A stretch of 64,000 nt of DNA from Castor canadensis. Taxonomy: Eukaryota > Chordata > Mammalia > Rodentia > Castoridae. The notes beneath the pieces were generated by a model that had not been told where the DNA came from, made no database searches, and saw only the letters and a program-made list of their open reading frames with translations. The position numbers and the translations under genes were made by a program. Below, one piece after another: positions 35,984-48,900 of this stretch. How positions within the stretch are numbered: the first letter of the stretch is position 1; each line of letters opens with the position of its first letter. The DNA lies in NCBI RefSeq assembly GCF_047511655.1, contig NC_133387.1, forward strand, positions 25,290,353-25,354,352, in the 5' to 3' direction.

Positions 35984-36361
35984 TCACTTGGCAACCAAGC
36001 CTCACCTCACACAGGGCCAGGGTTCTACCTACGGTGCCCTCAGTAGACCTCATGTGCCACCTTCCTGCAGGACCGAGGCTCCATACAGAACCATGGGCTT
36101 CCAGGTTTCCTGTGCTTTCTGTCCCCTGTGCCATATCCCCTCCCACCCCACGCAGATCTGGGCCTTGTCTTCTACCCTTCAGCTGGTCCTCTTTGATCCA
36201 GATAACCAGTCCTTGAGTTATAGCCTCCTTGCCCAACTTCTTTGCCTGACTTTTCAGCAGAACCTGCTCCATCCTTGCCAATCTAATCTCCCCCAAAGCC
36301 TCACCCTACACGTGTCCTGTCCAGCACCCAGCCCCAGTTTGAACATAAGCAAGAATATTAC

Positions 36362-36367
36362 TTTAAT
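36362..36367 (-). other. ATP6V1F: Probable ATP6V1F poly(A) signal (ATTAAA)
   Basis: On the minus strand ATTAAA, the commonest variant hexamer, lies about 250 bases after the ATP6V1F stop codon. That gives a 3' UTR length plausible for this short mRNA. No canonical AATAAA lies closer. Confidence 0.5.
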
Positions 36368-36612
36368 TTAACATTGACAGTGACACTGAGTAACAGCACA
36401 GGGAAGAGGTAGTGGAGAGAGAAGATGGTTGGGTTTTCTGTTCCTAACCAGCCTGGATTTTACTGGCAGAGCCCCAGTCATCATCTAGAAGTACCTCACC
36501 CAGCCTCTTGGTGGAGTGGGAAAGGGTGGGGATTGGAAACCAGGGACTTGAAACTTAAAAGCTGATGACAAACTGGGAGAGGCCTGGTAAGGAGCAAGGG
36601 GCAGAGGAGCCC

Positions 36613-38800
36613 CTAGCGCAGGTCTTCAGCAGTGAACATGCCCTTGGCCCTGCGCAGGATGGAGTCTTTGGCTGCATCATAGGGGTGCTCCTTGGATGGG
36701 ATCTCCAGGACAGCGGGAATAGAGCGCTGGTGGGCGTCAAGGGCATGCCGCACCATCTCTGCGATGTACTGGTTGATAAGGATGATGCCGATGTCCTCCC
36801 GGTTTAGAAACTGCCTGTTGTGGAGATGAGAATGGGGATCAGGACAGCTTAGGGGGTTGCTGTGTCCCCTGCTTCAAAAGCCCACTCTTGAATATGGAAC
36901 TGGGCTCTAGAGGAGATTAGGCATGACTCCAGGGCACAGAGGACAAAAGGAAAGGCTGCAACACCATTTCTCAATTTTGTCCTTCCTTGAGTGAAGCAAC
37001 TACATTCAAGAGCACAGAGCCACGACGGTCCGGGTTGGCGTCTACACTGCTGCTCAGAGAGGGACTAGTAATAAGACTAGAGTTCATGCCAGTGTAATCA
37101 ATCAATATGCTGCCTTTGTGTAGGAAAGGGGGAGGTGTTTATGTGTGTCCCTTTGTATCCGCATAAAGAGATTCTAGAAAGATAAGGGTCTTTCTCATGT
37201 TGTTATTGACAGAGGTAAAGAAGGGAGAAAACTGAGGTGCAAAGACTGGGTGGAAGTGAGACTCCTTAATGTATACCTTTTGAATATTATTAAATTGAAA
37301 AAATAGGGCTAATGAGACCCTCAAGGTCTATACCAATGGGGGATGGGCCAGGGTCAATGTTTGCTAAGAGCCAAGGACACAAGATGGGAAAAGGAAACTC
37401 AACAAGGAAAGAATCACACTTTCCACAGACAAAACCTGTCACTTTTGCCCTCCTTTCATGTGATCACCCTCCCCTCCCCCAATCATTCATTTACTCATTA
37501 AAAATCACTTATTAAGCATCTACCCAGTAGGGTAGGTTAGTCTTGATAATCTCTGAGATCCCTTTTACTTGGAAACATGGAAAATTCTTAGAAGTAAAAA
37601 TTGTCCTTTTCTAGTGACAACTTGGGTCACTTTACCAGACTGCTTACAGATCAGCAGACAACAGCCTCACAGGTCAGGACCTATCATACCCCAGGCAGCA
37701 GGAACCTGCTGAGACCTGCTGAGACTGACAGCTCTGGGCTGGGCTGTTTAGGAGAAACAGGTGAGAGCAGTTTATTCCTGAAACCTAGCATGGAACCCCA
37801 GAGAAGGGGTGAGGGAAAGAGGAGGCAGTCATTCTCAAATCTAGTCAACAGGACACCTCCTGGATTAAAGGGCATGTCTGCACCCAAACTTTGAAGCTAT
37901 CATCCTTGACCCAGGGCTGGAAGTGAGGACTTGAAGTATAAGGTCTTACAAGAAAGCCAGGCAGTCCAGATGTTCTCCCCACTGTGCTCAAGACAAAGGG
38001 AAGTTCCAAGGCAGACTGAGCTATAGAAGCAAAGTGGATGCTGACTTAAGAGAGGTAGAAAGGGTGATGACACTAGGTTCAAGTCCCAGCTCTGCCTTTT
38101 CTACTTGTGTGCATTTGGGTATGTCCCTTAATCTCTCAGAGATTAACCCCTACCTTACTGGACTCCGATTGTGAGCCTCTTAGGCAGGTAAGAGTACAAG
38201 AAAGCCAGAGCCCACTGCGTAGGCTCAGAGTGTGCGGTTCCTTTAGGGTGCAAAAAAGTCGAGCGGTGCTGGCAAGGCCTGGAGACTGCTCTATGGGTGA
38301 ATGTCGGGGACCCCGGAAGAAGCGCTGAGGCTGGCCGTCTGGTGCTGGGGGGGGGGGCTCCAGACGTACAGATTCAGCAGGGGCAGGTCACAAGCTCTGT
38401 TCCCCTTCTTTCGTGACACAAGATCATGTGATGGGGGAGCTTGTGGACCTGACATAGCTCCGGACCCAATCGAAACCCAAAAGAGAACTTGGGGCGCACG
38501 GGCCTCTGTTCCGGAAGCGTGGACGGACTTCCAGGACCTATCCCGGTCGGGGTCTGACATCACAGTTCCCAGGCCGCCTCCGCCCTCTCCCCGCGCTCGC
38601 ACCGAGCACAAGAGCCCATTCAGGCCTCGCAGGCAACCTTACCGGAAAGTGTCTTCGATCTCATTGATGGTGGTGTCCTTCTCCACCACCAGGAAATTAG
38701 GGTGGCGGTTCTTATTAAGCTCCCCTATGCCGCCCAGCAGGAAGCCAGTCACCGTGTCCTCGTCTCCGATCACTGCGATGAGTTTCCCTCTTCCTGCCAT
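36613..38800 (-). CDS. ATP6V1F: V-type proton ATPase subunit F, two exons
   Basis: Subunit F sits on the central rotor stalk of the peripheral V1 sector of the vacuolar proton pump, which acidifies endomembrane compartments by ATP hydrolysis. Exon 1 is 38643-38800 ([20 protein letters not shown] to IEDTFR). Exon 2 is 36613-36814 ([20 protein letters not shown] to GMFTAEDLR). The phase-2 splice joins exactly and yields 119 residues, the usual mammalian length. The sequence looks essentially identical to the human protein as I remember it, as expected of a strongly conserved subunit. The ATG lies in a CpG island. The 1.8-kb intron carries no obvious SINE. A likely ATTAAA poly(A) signal is at 36362-36367. 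Confidence 0.97.
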
Positions 38801-39050
38801 CCTTTCAGCCAGGCAGAGCTCACCCAGAGCACCTGATATTTCCGAAACCCCGCCTCCTCACCGAGTCGCCGGCGCCCCTCCCTTCAGACATGCGCATTCT
38901 CTCCACCGCCTCCCGGACACGCGCAATAGCACCGCCTCAATTTGAGTACGCCTGCGCCATAAAGAGAGAGGCCGGAACCCAGGACTACGATTCCCAGAAG
39001 GCTTTGCGACGCGGGCCTCCACCCTTTTCCGGTCGTTCGTTGAGGTTTTC
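38460..39050 (-). promoter_or_regulatory. ATP6V1F: CpG-rich promoter of ATP6V1F
   Basis: CpG-dense DNA spans exon 1 and about 250 bases upstream of the ATG at 38800. It contains several GCGC/TGCGC-type words resembling NRF1 half sites (for example near 38890-38895 and 38950-38957), GGAA/TTCC words of ETS type, and a ZNF143-type motif. There is no TATA box. The combination is typical of a housekeeping promoter. Confidence 0.6.
38984..39000. promoter_or_regulatory. ATP6V1F: ZNF143/THAP11-type (SBS) motif
   Basis: The word ACTACGATTCCCAGAAG differs by one base in its core from the well-known promoter motif ACTACAATTCCCAGAA bound by ZNF143 (Staf) with THAP11. It lies about 185 bases upstream of the ATP6V1F start codon, where such sites usually occur in CpG-island promoters. 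Confidence 0.65.
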
Positions 39051-39073
39051 CTTCGTTTATTTGTCCGACAAGC

Positions 39074-39199
39074 CTTTTTGTTGTTGTTGGGTGTTTTTTT
39101 GTTGTTTTTGGACAGGGTTTCGCTTTGTAGCTCAAGATAGCCTTACACTCGCTATCCTTCTTTTCAAGTTCTGGAATTACAGGCATACACCACGCCTAG
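39074..39199 (-). mobile_element. B1-like SINE, reverse
   Basis: A T/G-rich tail in reverse, then GACAGGGTTTCGCTTTGTAG and TCTGGAATTACAGGCATACA, the reverse of B1. It marks the upstream end of the ATP6V1F CpG region. Confidence 0.78.
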
Positions 39200-39263
39200 C
39201 ACGACAAACGTTTTGAAACAAACCCTATGAGACTCTGGGACTCCAGGGAAGAAAACACACCTC

Positions 39264-39352
39264 CTTTTTGTTTTTGTTTTAAGACAGGGTCTCGTTACGT
39301 GGTCCAAGCAGGCCTTGGACTGAGTACAGACGTGCACCACCACACCCGGAGG
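39264..39352 (-). mobile_element. B1-like SINE fragment, reverse
   Basis: AAGACAGGGTCTCGTTACGT and GACGTGCACCACCACACCCG, a B1 lacking its middle part. Confidence 0.7.
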
Positions 39353-39359
39353 ACGAGGT

Positions 39360-42050
39360 CTGAGTCTGGACCGTGTGTGCATGTGTATAGCTACAACACA
39401 GTTAACCCAGTACATACTTGAGTTACTAAAAGGAAGGACCTAGTTGGTGGTACTGTCTGATGAGGTAGTCAAGGGAACAGCTAGTTACAACGTGTTGTGT
39501 AAGTTACTAAAATGTGAGAAGTGCATAGAAACACACAGCAGGGGTAACTAGCCCCCAGAGAGAGGGTGCTCTAAACGTTTTCCCAAGACGGTTATGTCAT
39601 CTAAACTGTAACCTTGAGGGACCAGCAGGGTGATGAGGATGGACAATGAGGACAAGAGGGTGCAAAGGCTTGGCTAGAGAACTTAGGTTCTCTAAACAGT
39701 CAAGAAAAGTTGAAAAATCTAGAAACTTTCCTAAGTGTAAAGTTTTCTTAAGCCACTGAAGGATTTTAAGCAAAAGGGTGGTATCACCAGACTTATGTTT
39801 TAGAACTATCACTGGAACTGTACTGTATGCAGAGGCAACACTGAAGGAGGAGAAACCAAACTGGGAGGTTGGGAGGTAGGGGGGGTGGAGGGGTGGGCAA
39901 TTGTGGTGAGAGATGACAGTGGCTGGAACTCAGTGATAATGAGGGCTGTGGAACTGATGGAATCAAGACATACTTAGAACTAAATGCACAAAGCTAGGTT
40001 TTGGATTGGATGTATTTGGGGAACAAGGAGAGAAAGAGAGACCCAGGTGATTTCTAGGCTTCTGGTCTGCATAGCTAGATGGATAGGAGTAACAGAGGGA
40101 GTGAGCCCTGAAATGAACAGGTCCAAAGGGACAGGGCCACTCTTCTTCATCAGACAGGCATCCTGGTGTCTGGCATGTACTTGTGTGTTTGGAGTGCCTG
40201 AAACATCCACATATTCTGGTCTAGTGGTTGTATGTATGATAGGCCTGGGATTTGGGGATATGCCTAGGTTTGACTCTTGGCCCTGCTACTTTGAGGTTTG
40301 ATTCTAGACTCATCACTGAAATTCTCCAGGCCTTAGTTTCTTCAGATAATAGTAGGCCCACCACTAAGGGGTGTTAGCAGGATTAAGTGAAAAAGAACCA
40401 CAAATTTCAGTATCTAGTGTCCCATTAAAGTTGGGTGAGAGCAGCTGGCCAGAGATCTATACACATATGAAGCCACAGAGTGAGGGAAGCAAACCAGCCA
40501 GGAAGACCCTCAATCTGAGAATGAGGAGGGACAAAGACAGAAAGTGAAGGGGTCAGTGAGGGTATGTGTAAGAGCAGTTGGCCCAGCACCTGGCACAGAA
40601 CTGCTTCTCCCTGTCCACAGGTGGTTGGGTACTTTGGAGAATGAATCCACCTTTAATGGGTTTGTCAGGTAAAGTACAGAGCTGGGATAGCTCCATTTTC
40701 ATCACTGTACACTCCTCCATTCAACCACATCAAATGTAACCACAATTAGGGGCCGAGAATACAAGATTGATAAAACATGATTTCTGTCCTCAGGAGCTCC
40801 TCAGGACTAACAGGAAAGTGAGAAATTTCAGGGGATGGGACAGGAAGGAAAAGAAGAAACAGGAACAAGGAGGCAGGCAGGCTTATCAAATGAAGAGGGG
40901 AGGAAGAGCAGGGTTAGAAACTGGGGCCATGTGTATTTTGAGTCTTGTCTGGCAGCACCTCTACCACCAAGTGCCAGGGGACAAGTCTTATTACAGAATC
41001 CACTCAGTGAAATGTCTGTGTCCCACTGTGCAGCTCAGTTTCTCATTCATATTTTATCCAGGCCCATATTAGACCTCACGGGGTCAGGAGGCTCAGGCTG
41101 TTGGGGACAGCCATGGATACCTGGTTGTAGATCAGGATAGTAAACGCCCCCAGAGAGGTGCCTAGTGTGATGGCCCTAACCCAGGAGGAGTCTGGGAACA
41201 CTTCCTGTTAATTAGGAAGATGAGGGCAGAGAGGCAAGGATGTTCTCAGGCAGAGGCCCAAACTGCAGTACAGGTGCTAGAAAACCAGAGACCATAAAGG
41301 GAGTTGGAGGTAGAAAATGCTATTCGGAGTGAGCATGCTGTCTAGCTCACATGGTGAGGAGGCTGGTGTCTGAATCTGGAGATTTTGGAGTAGAAGTTAG
41401 CCTTGAGCAGAAGGGAGCCACTACAGGCCCTAAACCAAAAGGCCATACTGTCCCTAAACCAAAAGGCCATAATGTCTTCAACAGGACCCCCTCCAGCAGC
41501 AGCACTAATGAGTTGAGGGAGCTGGACAGGGCTAGGTTAGTTCAGAGGCTAGTGTAGGAGTCCAGGAGGAGGCCCATGCAAGGTTTGGAAGTAGGGAAGC
41601 AACAGGCCCAGGTTTGCCTCAAGCCCTGGAGTGAGGATTTAGGGTTCATGCGTGGTTCTGCCTGCCTGCTGGCTGAGTAGCATTCTTATTAGAGTCTATG
41701 CTCACTGTTTTCAGAGTCTAATTTGAAGTACATCCTCCAGGTCAGCCTGAACTGAAACTAGCCTTCCAGAAGTGTTAGGGCAGTCTTCCAGAAAACAGTG
41801 TCCACTCCCGCCCACCACCCTTCCAGCCAGCTGATGGCTGAGCTCCACCCCCGCCCTGGTCTTTGGTGCTTTGGGCCAATGTCTCAGACCTTATTTCTGC
41901 CCCAGGCTCTTCCTCTTGGCCTGGGTCAGTCCTCCAGGGGCTAGCCATGGAACCTCTGCCTCCTGGGACTAATTTAGTGTCATCAGGCCAGAAGGAGGCC
42001 AGCCGCAGAGAACACACCCACAAGGAATAGTCAAGCCTCTGCGACAGCCA
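39360..42050. other. Intergenic region between ATP6V1F and the FLNC 3' end
   Basis: I see no gene in this 2.7-kb stretch. The open frames are short and without splice partners. It contains old unique-looking DNA, a possible MIR-derived segment near 40290-40400 and a 24-bp tandem duplication at 41428-41475. There are no CpG clusters. Confidence 0.6.
41428..41475 (+). repeat. 24-bp tandem duplication
   Basis: CCCTAAACCAAAAGGCCATA is present twice, 24 bases apart, with one base difference between units. No gene context is visible. Confidence 0.85.
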
Positions 42051-42054
42051 CACT

Positions 42055-42195
42055 TTATTTGGAGTTTTCCACTTGAGCAGCTATTAACTCAGCCGCATGA
42101 CATGTGCAAAATCCCCCTAGAAAGCTGGGCCTCGCTGTGTGTAAAAAAGGCCCCCCATGGGGCAGAGCTGTGCAACCGTAAAAAAAAAAAAAAAG

Positions 42196-42243
<48 letters not shown>

Positions 42244-42771
42244 TCCCCCAGTAAGCCTGGCTTGGGTGGAATATGTGCCGCTCAGGTCAGTCCACATGCC
42301 ACTTGTTCCGGGTCTGTTTTCTTCTCCAATTGTGCTTTCTTGACCAAGTCCTTAAAACTCTGGGGCTATGGCCACCAGAGGGGCCAGTCACAGTCCTCAG
42401 GGACAGGAGGTTTGAGGGCAGCCTCTCTCACACACAGACCCCCCACCCCACACACAGCATAATGCACCCCCATTGGCCTCGGCCCAACCAGGAAACTCAA
42501 GAGTTTTCCTGGACCGCCTACCCCTTATGTTACAGTCACTGCCCGAGGCTGGCCTGAGTCTGCCCTTGTGTCACATTCAAGAGAAGGCCCTCCACCCTGC
42601 AGGGGCACAAAGGGGTGGGAGGCTGCGCCATTCACGTCACACCCAAGGCAGGCGTTTGTAGTGTCTGGTTCTGCAAGTGTGTATCTGGGTGTGGCACGCT
42701 GTTGTGTGGAAGTGGAGTAAGTGTGTTTGGCCAGAGGTGGGGGCTGAGGCTGGGGGAGGCACTTCTGGGAT
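42055..42771 (-). other. FLNC: FLNC 3' UTR and poly(A) signal
   Basis: About 700 bases run from the FLNC stop codon to an AATAAA on the minus strand (plus-strand TTTATT at 42055-42060). Inside, in transcript sense, is a long CT-dinucleotide tract followed by a T run (plus-strand 42180-42237), forming an extended polypyrimidine segment. Confidence 0.75.
42180..42237. repeat. FLNC: A run plus GA dinucleotide repeat in the FLNC 3' UTR
   Basis: Fifteen A followed by about 20 GA units on the plus strand. In the FLNC transcript this reads as CT repeats then a T run. Confidence 0.9.
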
Positions 42772-42959
42772 TCAAGGCACATTGACTTTGAAAGGGCTTC
42801 CGGGGACACTTTCATCACCCCACTTGACGATGAGTATGTAGTCTCCTTTCTCCTTGACAGTGTAGGTGACATTGTACACGCGGTTCCCCATGTGCTTCAC
42901 ATACACCTCCTCACAGGGAGTCTTGGGCCCGTGTACACCCACCATCATCATGTTGGTGC
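42772..42959 (-). other. FLNC: FLNC last exon (exon 48): Ig24 dimerisation repeat
   Basis: This exon encodes most of the terminal Ig24 repeat ([20 protein letters not shown] to GSPFKVNVP), the module through which filamins dimerise. The stop codon TGA is at 42772-42774. The human protein, as I remember it, ends KVKVP, so the Asn here is a small species difference. Confidence 0.93.
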
Positions 42960-45900
42960 CTGGAGAGGGAGGCAGAGGAAAAGGGTCATACCAGGCCCCA
43001 CAGCCCACACCCTGCTCCTCTACCAGCCCTCCCTGCCCTGTACCCCCCGCAGACAAGCCACCCTGGAAGGCAGCTTCCTCTGCCCTGGAGCCTACCTGCT
43101 TTGCTGCAGTCCACGGTGAAGGAGTTCTTCTGACCCACAAATGCCTGGGACAGTCCAGGACCTCGTGTCACCACCTTGCTGGCATCCGAAGAGAACTTGG
43201 GGATGGAACTGTAGCTGGAGCCACGGCTTGAGGAGGACTTGGTCACAGTCTCCACCAGAACCGTGGATGTTTCGTGAAGGCTGTGGCCTCCAGACAACCG
43301 GGGACCTAAGAGGCACAGTGGGTGGCCATGACCCCAGTCACTGGGGCTTTCTGCTATTCCCTAAGTAGGAAGCCCTCAGCTAGCACTGACAACTTTTTGA
43401 GACTCAGGGACCTAGGCCACGATGCCTGCACTGTCTGATCCCCCTCCTTCCTGTCCTCAGCCCATTCTCAACAGGTTCCAACTCCTACTTCTCCTTAGGC
43501 CTTGGCCTTTGTTGCTCCATCTCTCATCCTTCTAGGCTTTATCTGGAACTGAAGTTAAAAAGGAACCTATAGGATTGGTAGAAAGGCTCAAGTGGTAGAA
43601 TGCCTGCCTTGTAAGTGTGAGGTCCTGAGTTCAATCTCCAGTATTGCAAAAAACAAACAAACAAACAAACCAACCCTATAATGAACAAGTCCTTCAAACA
43701 GCTTCAAAAATTGTCACCAAATATTTACTCTTTTTTTTTTTTTTAAGCAGTACTGAGGTTTAAACTCAGGACCTTGCTAAGTAGGTGCTCTACCACTTGA
43801 GTCATGTCCCCAGCCCCTTTTAAATACATTTTTTGACACCGGGTCACTACGCAGCCCAGGATACCTTTGAACTCCAGATCCTCCTGCCTTGGCCTCCTGA
43901 ATGCTAGGATTACAGATATGCATCACAGTGCACAGCTTTATTCACTCTATCTTACTGAAAACAAAACATAACAGAGAACCCAGGAGGAAGAAAGTTAAGC
44001 TAAAGCTTGGGAAGCCACTGCAGGTAAAAGATTAATCAAGTGATGGACAATGATAAAGAGGACGATTTGGATTTTTAAAGATGATTATGGGGCTAGAGGA
44101 GTGGCTTAAGTGGTAGAGTGCCTGCCTAGCAAGCATGAGGCCCTGAGTTCAAGTCCCAGTGCTGCAAAAAAAAAAAAAGATGATTGTGCATTGATTCCAC
44201 AGAATGGAATGCTGCATAAAGCCAGGCCCACCTCTGCTGCTGGTAATCTGACCATGATGTCTGGGGGCAGACTATGATCTGATGTGAATGGCCAATAGAG
44301 TAATCCAGGCTGGGCTAGGCTACATGGGCCTTCTCAACCTAGGACACTCACCTGTGACCTTCGCTTTGAAGGGGCTGCCCACGATGTGCTGGGGGCCACC
44401 ATACTTGATGGCAATGAGGTAGTTGCCAGGGGCCATGGGAGTGTAAGTGACCACATGGCCCTCAGGACACTCCCGACAGTCCAGCTGCACTTTGGAAGGG
44501 CCATCAATGGTGACAGACAAGGCTCCTGATCCTGCGTTCAGGGTGTTCACGATGAACTCTGATGACACACCTGAGGGCCAGGGGGAGCAAGGCTTAGGAA
44601 GGAAGAGATGTGACCCAGAGCAGAGCTGAGCCCCTGAGCAGCTCTGCAAGAACTTGGGGACTTAGTGAGCACTACCCCTGCCTCCAGGACAAGGCAATAC
44701 CCATGAGTGTCTAAGCACCCCAAAATCCACCTGCTCCTCAACTCCAGGCACTCACCAGTGGTGCCCCCCTCGAGTCCAGGACCATAGGCTGACACCAAGC
44801 CTGGGTCTCCAGCCTGGCTCTGCTCCCCAACACGGATCTTGAAGGGGCTTCCGGGTATGTGGGCACCATTGAACTTGACATCGATGGAGTGAACACCATT
44901 CTCATGGGGGATGAAGCGGATGGTATGCTTGTCTGTGGGGGCAGAGGGTTGGTGGGTAAGCCTCCATCCTCTATCTCTCTCCAGGAGGTCATGCCCTGGC
45001 AAGGGGAGGCAGGGACAAGGCCAACTCACCACTGTCCAGCTCAGAGACATAGCACTCCTCCACAGCTCCTGAGGGTGTATGCACCCTAGCATCGATCACA
45101 CCCCGTGCACCATTGAGCTGCACTGCAAAGGATGCTGGCTGGTTCACTTTCAGCCCCGTTTCCTACACAGGCCACAGAAGATGATCAGAGTCCTGGAAGC
45201 TGGGGCTGAAGCAGTCCTCTCTGGGTCCTCTCTACAACCTGACACTGCTTTCAGTGTAAGCCCAGTCCCAGGCCCCCACCTGCCTGGCCCAATTACTGCC
45301 TGCCAGCCCAGCTTGCAGGGAGGGAAGAGGAGGCAGAGGCCGGTCTGCAAGCCTGTGCCTCTAACTGTCACAAAGTGTGCATCATCCTATGCTGAGTACC
45401 ATAGGGGACAAGGATTGATATGCCCTTGTCCTGCTGAGGAAGCAGAGGCCAGGCACTATGCAAAGCAGGCCTGGTGGCAAAGAAGCAAGAGCTTGACAGT
45501 GTTGTATAGTCTGCGGGCACCCCAGAGCTCAGAGTGGAAACCTAAGTATGCTGGATTGGCCCAGAGTGCTTCCAGAAGATGGTGGGCCAAGAGGGAGGAT
45601 TGAAGGAAGCTCAGGCAGGGCTCTGAGGGGAAAAGGAGGTGAGCCTGGGCTGGGAATGGAGCCCCATACTAGAGTGGGGGGTATTTGGAAGGGGATGGAG
45701 TGAGGCCTTTTCTCCCTGTCCCTTACTTAGCAAGCTCTTTGACAGTGTATCCCTAGAACACATGACTTGCTAAGAGCCTATATGGCACATATTCCCGTAG
45801 AATATGGAAAGAAAGACATGTTCTCTCTAGAAGTCACAGCAGGAGAAAGCATAGCAGCCCCCAGTGGCCAGGAGAGGCACAGCTCAGGTCCTGTGGCTAC

Positions 45901-48900
45901 ACACACCTGCACCTACATAGGAGCCCCTGGGGTCCTCTCTGCAAATTGGCTCACTCTCATTTTGTGTTGATTTTATATTCCTATTACCATAAAGTCATTA
46001 ATTTAGAACTTTCAGAAGGAAATGGAACAAACTCAGTAACAAGAAACGACAGATGACAGTAAGGACAGGGAGACAAAAATTGTAAAAGGCAAGGTGTGGA
46101 GTGACAGAGCTGGGGCAACCAGTGGGGTCCCAGATACTGTTCTCAGAGGGCCCCCTCCTGTGCTGTAGATGGTGGGAGACAGGGGCTTAGGCTGACTGGC
46201 CCTTCCAAGGTTACTGCTAGATCCCTGCCTATTTGGGTTTGCCATCCTAGACTCCTGCCCATTGCTCAACTGGCAGAGGAGCCCCACCCCTGGCACACAC
46301 CTGGAGGCTGGTAACCGTGAGACGGCGAGCATCATCTGAGAGGGAGGCCACAGGCACCACAAAGGGGCTGTCTGGGATGTGCTCATCGTTGAACTTGATG
46401 GACACCTCGTAGTCACCTGGGAAGGGAGGCCAATCAGCACATAACCCAGGATGGGGGTAGTGGGAGCCCAACTATCTCCACCCCAGCCTCATCTCAGCAC
46501 AGGCTTCCAGGGTCAGGACTCAGCTTTGAAGACAGACATGCATTCCCAGGGGTGGGGTGGAAGGAGATGGGCCAGACAAGGAGCAGGGGCCAGTCAGGGG
46601 AGTCCTGAAGCCTGAGGCACCTTCTGCCTGATCAGTGAGCAGTGTGGAAGGTCAGGCTGGCCCAGCCCCCACCCCAGCATGGTCACCTACCTGGCTCCTG
46701 AACAACATAGGAGACACCACAGGAGCCATCTTTGCGGTCCTCAAATGCAATCTCTGCCTTGCTGGGACCCTCCACAGCAATGGACAGGCCCCCGGCACCT
46801 GCTTCTCGGGTCCAGATGCTGAACTCAGCTGGATTTAGGGAAGCAGGGCAGGGGTGGCACTTGAGTACCATCAGCCCTCACATGGACTGCCCTAACTCCA
46901 ACCTCCCTCCTGGCCTCCTGGCCCTCACCTGGCATGCCAGCCACACCTCGCTCCAAGCCTGTGCCTCCAGCCCGCACCTTGTGAGCACCACCTTCACCCA
47001 GAGGCCCCACAGTGAACTGGAAGGGGCTACCAGGCACGTGCTGGCCCCGGTACTTGACAGCGACCGTGTGGGGCCCCATCTCCTGGGGCACAAAGCGTAC
47101 GCTGTATGCACTGTCCTCCCCCTCCACAATCTCTGCAGCCTCTGTCTTGCCTGATGGGCTGGTCACCTGCGCCGTCATGTCCTGAGAGCTGGCCTCACCT
47201 GCAGGGTTGGAGGGATGTCAGGACAACGGGGCTCTTCCTGCTCCCACCTCTGCTCCCTCTTTCGTGAATCCCCCTTCTCTGCTCAGACAAACTCTGGCCA
47301 TCTGGGCTGAGAATGCCAGGGCTGTGGTCTGCTGACTTCACCCTCCCATCCTGACTCGGGGGACAGAAGAAGGCCCAGCCTCCCTGTGAGGACCATCCCA
47401 GTGCGCTCTACTCACCCTCCTGCTGCCGGGTGATGCTGCCAAAGGATCCTAGGCGTTCCCGACCCAGGAAGTCCCCAAAAACAGCAGGGAAGGGGTCTCC
47501 GCCAACCTGGGTGGACTCCTCCACCCGCACCTCACGCTTGGTCTCCCCACCCCGAGTCTTGCTGATCTCTGTCCGCTCTGTGCGGGTGTATGTGTGGCTG
47601 CTTCGTGTGAAGGTGCGTGTCAGGCGCTCCTGAGCAGACACCATCTGGAACCAGTTCCCTGTTAGGATGCCAGGAGCCGGGGAGAGGAATGAGTAAGCAG
47701 GACAGAGCCTCCGGGGCAGGCCCTGGGCCCACCAGTATATCCCCATAGGCCTGCCCCAACCTGGCTCTTCCCCGCCATTCTTGGCTCTCTACCTGGGATC
47801 TTGAGGTTGAGGTCACAGGTGCTACCAATGGTGGCAATGGAAGGTGCCTGTCTACGTCGGGTGATACTTTCCTTCATGCGGCCCTCGCCAGTCACCTTCA
47901 CGGTGAAGGGGCTTCCTGTGGGGCAGAAAGGGTGGGTCAGGCACACACATCATCTGCCTCCCAGCTCCCGGTCGGTCCCCACCTGGCTTCTGCCGAGAGC
48001 CTTACCGGGTACGTGTTTGTCAGCAAACTTGATGTTGATGATGTAGGTGCCGGGCTCAGTGGGGCAGTAGGTGACTTTGCATGTGCCGTCCTCCATGTCC
48101 TCACAGTTGATGTCCACCTTACTAGGGCCTTCAATACTCAGCCCCAATCCCCCATAACCTGGGCAGAAGTGAAGGACATACCCTCCTCAGTCCTGCGTCG
48201 CACACACCACACGGCTCTCCCTGCCTGGAACTGTAAGCTCCGCCCAAAAGGGAGGTGGCACAGGGAAGGCACGGGGTGAGCCAGGCACTGTCTCTAAGGC
48301 CTACCAAAGTGGGGGGGGGCGTCTAGAAAAGTCCCCAAGGAAGTCCTCTTGGACGCTAGTGAGCGAGGGAGAGATGAGCTCAGGATGACTTAAAAGTGAG
48401 AGAACTGACAGACCACTCACTTTCCCCTAAGTGGGCTCCATGCTATGAATCCTAACATGGAGGAAGGTATTGTTGGAGGTAGGGGTGCTTGGCAGGAAAG
48501 ACAGATGGGTACCCATGGAGTACCAGCTGGAAAGGGGGTCTCTAGAAGTACCTGCGTTACGAGTATCCACGATGAACTCTGCCACCTGGAAAGTGTGGCC
48601 CTCAGAAAGTCCCTTGCCCCAGACGCGAACCTTGCTGGCATCCCCAATCTCTGATGGCCCCACCAGGATCTTGAAGGGGCTGTTGGTGACATGCTTGCCA
48701 CTCTTGCGCACACTCACCACATGCTCCCCAACTTCCTTGGGGGTGAAGGAGATCCCTGTGGAGAGGAGGTGTCAGGCAGAGCATCCATGGGGCCTCCCTC
48801 TCCCCAGGGATCCCTGGAGGCAAGGCCCCATAACTCACCAATATGCCGGTTAGGCAGACGCTTCAACAGGCAGGGCTCCTCGTTGCCTGAGGGGGCTCGG

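Noticed and set aside
38301-38945. 214-residue open frame on the plus strand across the ATP6V1F promoter
   Set aside because: It is antisense to ATP6V1F exon 1 within a CpG island, where stop codons are rare by composition. There is no supporting structure.
46033-46440. 135-residue minus-strand frame near FLNC exon 43
   Set aside because: Wrong frame relative to exon 43 (46301-46416), extends into intron and has no family motif.
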